From CAWUKV01 sp963923025 (GTDB taxonomy: Bacteria; Cyanobacteriota; Cyanobacteriia; Phormidesmidales; Phormidesmidaceae): a stretch of DNA of 23,303 nucleotides. The stretch is from positions 1 to 23,303 of the forward strand of contig CAWUKV010000070.1 in the NCBI GenBank assembly GCA_963923025.1. Reading direction: 5' to 3'. Positions within the stretch are counted from its first letter, which is position 1. Each line of letters begins with the position of its first letter. Positions 21,739-23,303 of this stretch are shown here, in pieces. The translations under genes and the position numbers were made by a program. Under the pieces are notes generated by a model that saw only the letters and a program-made list of their open reading frames with translations, was not told the origin of the DNA and made no database searches.

Positions 21739-22275
21739 TTAATTGGGGAGAGGGGCCCGGCGCGATCGCTCCAGTAACTGCCCCCAGTTTTGGTTGTAGG
21801 GGTGGACCTGCTGAACCTGCTCTGCTCCCTGATACAGGGGGCGATCTTCGTTGGCCCAAGCGAACAGTGAACCCTCTAGGTTGTAGACGTTGGGGTACCC
21901 TGCCTCGATGAGCTGCTCGGCCAGCGCCGAGGAGCGGTAACCCACGGAGCAGTACACCACGATTTTCTGGTTTGGGTCAGTGTCCTCTAGCTGGGCTAGG
22001 GCGTCTTCTAGCGTGGTTGCCCGTTGCGCATGCTGTAGGTGACTGACAGCATACTCCTCAGGCTGGCGGATATCGAGCAGGAGCGGCGGTGGGGCTGAGG
22101 TGGAGAGCCAATCACTGAGCTGTTGTGTCGAGAGCTGCTCGACGTTTGGAAACTCATTGCGGATGGCACGGTTTACGGTAGGCCAACTGATGGGCTCAGT
22201 CCGAGGTAGGCAGCCGGTGAGTCCTAAAACAGTAAAAGTAACTAAGACAGGGTTTAGGAGACGGGGTATCAGCAT
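21739..22275 (-). CDS. Rhodanese-domain lipoprotein
   Basis: A 178-residue predicted lipoprotein carrying a rhodanese domain. From the ATG at 22275 it starts MLIPRLLNPVLVTFTVLGL and reaches a lipobox LTGC, with the lipidated cysteine at residue 22. The rhodanese domain (about 48-150) has DIRQPEEY and the active-site loop CSVGYRS (C109), whose cysteine would carry persulfide sulfur. Rhodaneses move sulfur from thiosulfate or similar donors to an acceptor; an envelope-anchored copy suggests sulfur or redox chemistry outside the cytoplasm, but the substrate is unknown. The frame extends to a TTG at 22290, but GAGGA at 22284-22288 lies 8 nt before the ATG at 22275. It is alone on its strand. Confidence 0.9.
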   Translation of the reverse strand: MLIPRLLNPVLVTFTVLGLTGCLPRTEPISWPTVNRAIRNEFPNVEQLSTQQLSDWLSTSAPPPLLLDIRQPEEYAVSHLQHAQRATTLEDALAQLEDTDPNQKIVVYCSVGYRSSALAEQLIEAGYPNVYNLEGSLFAWANEDRPLYQGAEQVQQVHPYNQNWGQLLERSRRAPLPN

Positions 22276-22409
22276 TTTGACTATCCTCAAAACTGCGAGG
22301 GCACTTAACGAAAGTCTATGTTAGGGCTGTGTGTTCGCACCGATGGCGTTCCACCGTGACCCTAGGGAAGATGGGAGTAGCTTCTAGTCTTCCATCGTTT
22401 TTGCATTTT

Positions 22410-23303
22410 ATGGTTACGCAATTGCTCCAGAGCCCGGACGCTCAAACGTTACTTGCTCGCACCCAGAATTATCAAAAGGCGCTCGTTCGAATTCTCAACA
22501 AAATTCGAAATTCGGTCAATCAGCAAGCACTTTGGCAGACAACAGCTCAGGATATTGCCCGCTTGCTAAATGTGGAACGAGTGGCCTGCTATCGGTTTAA
22601 TGCTGACTGGAGCGGTCAGTTTATTAATGAATTGGGGTTTGCGCAGTCGCCCTGGGATCAAATGGAGGCCTTTGGCCGGTACCAGGTATGGGAAGACTCG
22701 CACCTACAGGAAACTAAAGGTGGGCGCTATCGCCGCCACGATCCGTTTGCCGTAGCGGATATTTACGCCGCCGGTCATGCCCGTTGCCACATTGAAATGT
22801 TGGAACAGTTTCAAATTCGGGCCTATGCGATCGCGCCAATTTTTGTGGCAGATCGGCTGTGGGGGCTGCTGGCGGTTTATCAGCATTCGGAGCCGCGCAA
22901 CTGGGCCGATGACGAAGTTGATTTTCTCACCCATGCGGCTGACCATCTGGGCATTGCCATGCAACACAATGTCCAAAAGCAGGTTACCGAGGAAAAAAAC
23001 GTTGCACTACAGGCCGCCGTTGCCAAGCAGCGAGCCTTAGTCGAGGTGGTGGGTAAGATTCGCTCCTCCCTCAATACCCAAAGTGTGCTGACAACCGCCT
23101 GTCAGGAGCTGTGTCAGCTGCTGTCGATTGAGCGGGCTGCTGTGTACCGGTTTGATGTCGACTGGAGTGGTCAGTTTGTCTGTGAGTATGGTGTAATGCC
23201 GCTGGTTAGCCCCTTTGGTAAAGACCAGGTTTGGCAAGATTCTCACCTACAGGAGACTAAAGGCGGGCGCTATCGCAACAACGAAACCTTTGCGGTAGAT
23301 GAT
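22410..23303 (+). CDS. Tandem-GAF sensor, cyanobacteriochrome-like (partial)
   Basis: A sensor protein whose first 298 codons are here; it runs off the right edge. After a short N-terminal segment comes GAF1 (about 40-186), then a helical linker (190-226) and the start of GAF2. GAF1 has WEDSHLQETKGGRYR, FAVADIYAAGHARCHIEMLE and RLWGLLAVYQHSEPRNW, the pattern of bilin-binding cyanobacteriochrome GAF domains, with C126 of the C-H motif as candidate chromophore cysteine. GAF2 repeats DWSGQF and QDSHLQETKGGRYRNNETFA almost word for word, showing internal duplication, but its C-H region lies outside the window. The output domain (histidine kinase, cyclase or other) is unseen. Bilin binding is inference; some GAF domains of this look bind none. 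Confidence 0.85.
   Translation, partial: MVTQLLQSPDAQTLLARTQNYQKALVRILNKIRNSVNQQALWQTTAQDIARLLNVERVACYRFNADWSGQFINELGFAQSPWDQMEAFGRYQVWEDSHLQETKGGRYRRHDPFAVADIYAAGHARCHIEMLEQFQIRAYAIAPIFVADRLWGLLAVYQHSEPRNWADDEVDFLTHAADHLGIAMQHNVQKQVTEEKNVALQAAVAKQRALVEVVGKIRSSLNTQSVLTTACQELCQLLSIERAAVYRFDVDWSGQFVCEYGVMPLVSPFGKDQVWQDSHLQETKGGRYRNNETFAVDD

Overview
The window looks like chromosomal DNA from a cyanobacterium, probably a filamentous one of the Leptolyngbya type, though the genus is a guess. The evidence is a class C flavodiiron protein (Flv3 type), a phosphate-type OmpR regulator with a PHO-box-like repeat upstream, a cyanobacteriochrome-like GAF sensor, and many copies of the HIP1 octamer GCGATCGC (for example at 1, 6407, 6891, 9295, 11019 and 22828). 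No rRNA, tRNA, CRISPR array, transposase or phage gene was found.

Layout. 1-1771: an ECF sigma factor and a ChrR-like cupin anti-sigma factor, separated by about 300 nt rich in short tandem repeats. 2157-3896: flavodiiron protein Flv3, which probably reduces O2 to water as a photosynthetic electron sink. 4074-5124 (minus): a deoxyribosyltransferase-like protein and a one-cysteine DsbA-like protein, 4 nt apart. 5400-6179: a bicupin. 6240-6487: a gene graveyard in which the C-terminal end of an AraC regulator (minus) abuts the C-terminal end of a short-chain dehydrogenase (plus), as expected if one deletion removed the fronts of a divergent pair. 6528-9770 (minus): carB. 9989-10177 (minus): a tiny acidic lipoprotein.

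10644-11765: an orphan ABC ATPase of the iron/molybdate/sulfate importer type behind a perfect dyad. 12188-12358: a possible small exported protein. 12493-12522: three 8-bp repeats with 11-bp periodicity resembling a PHO box, ahead of an OmpR-family regulator best matched to SphR (12680-13438), then a gamma-glutamyltransferase (13486-15072). 15336-18902: a probable co-directional group of a polytopic membrane protein of GT-C appearance, a polyprenyl-phosphate glycosyltransferase with a GtrA tail, and a DEDDh exonuclease. The first two may form a lipid-linked sugar pathway.

18905-21184: two diverged copies (about 75% identical by hand alignment) of a non-coding element of roughly 100 nt lie in the same orientation on either side of a DUF3592-like gene and a TPR protein. 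This is the least explained structure here and may be a duplicated small-RNA gene or a repeat family. 21281-22275: a YbjQ-family protein and a rhodanese lipoprotein. 22410-end: the start of a tandem-GAF photosensor that runs off the window.

All assignments rest on reading translated sequence by eye. No database search or folding program was run.
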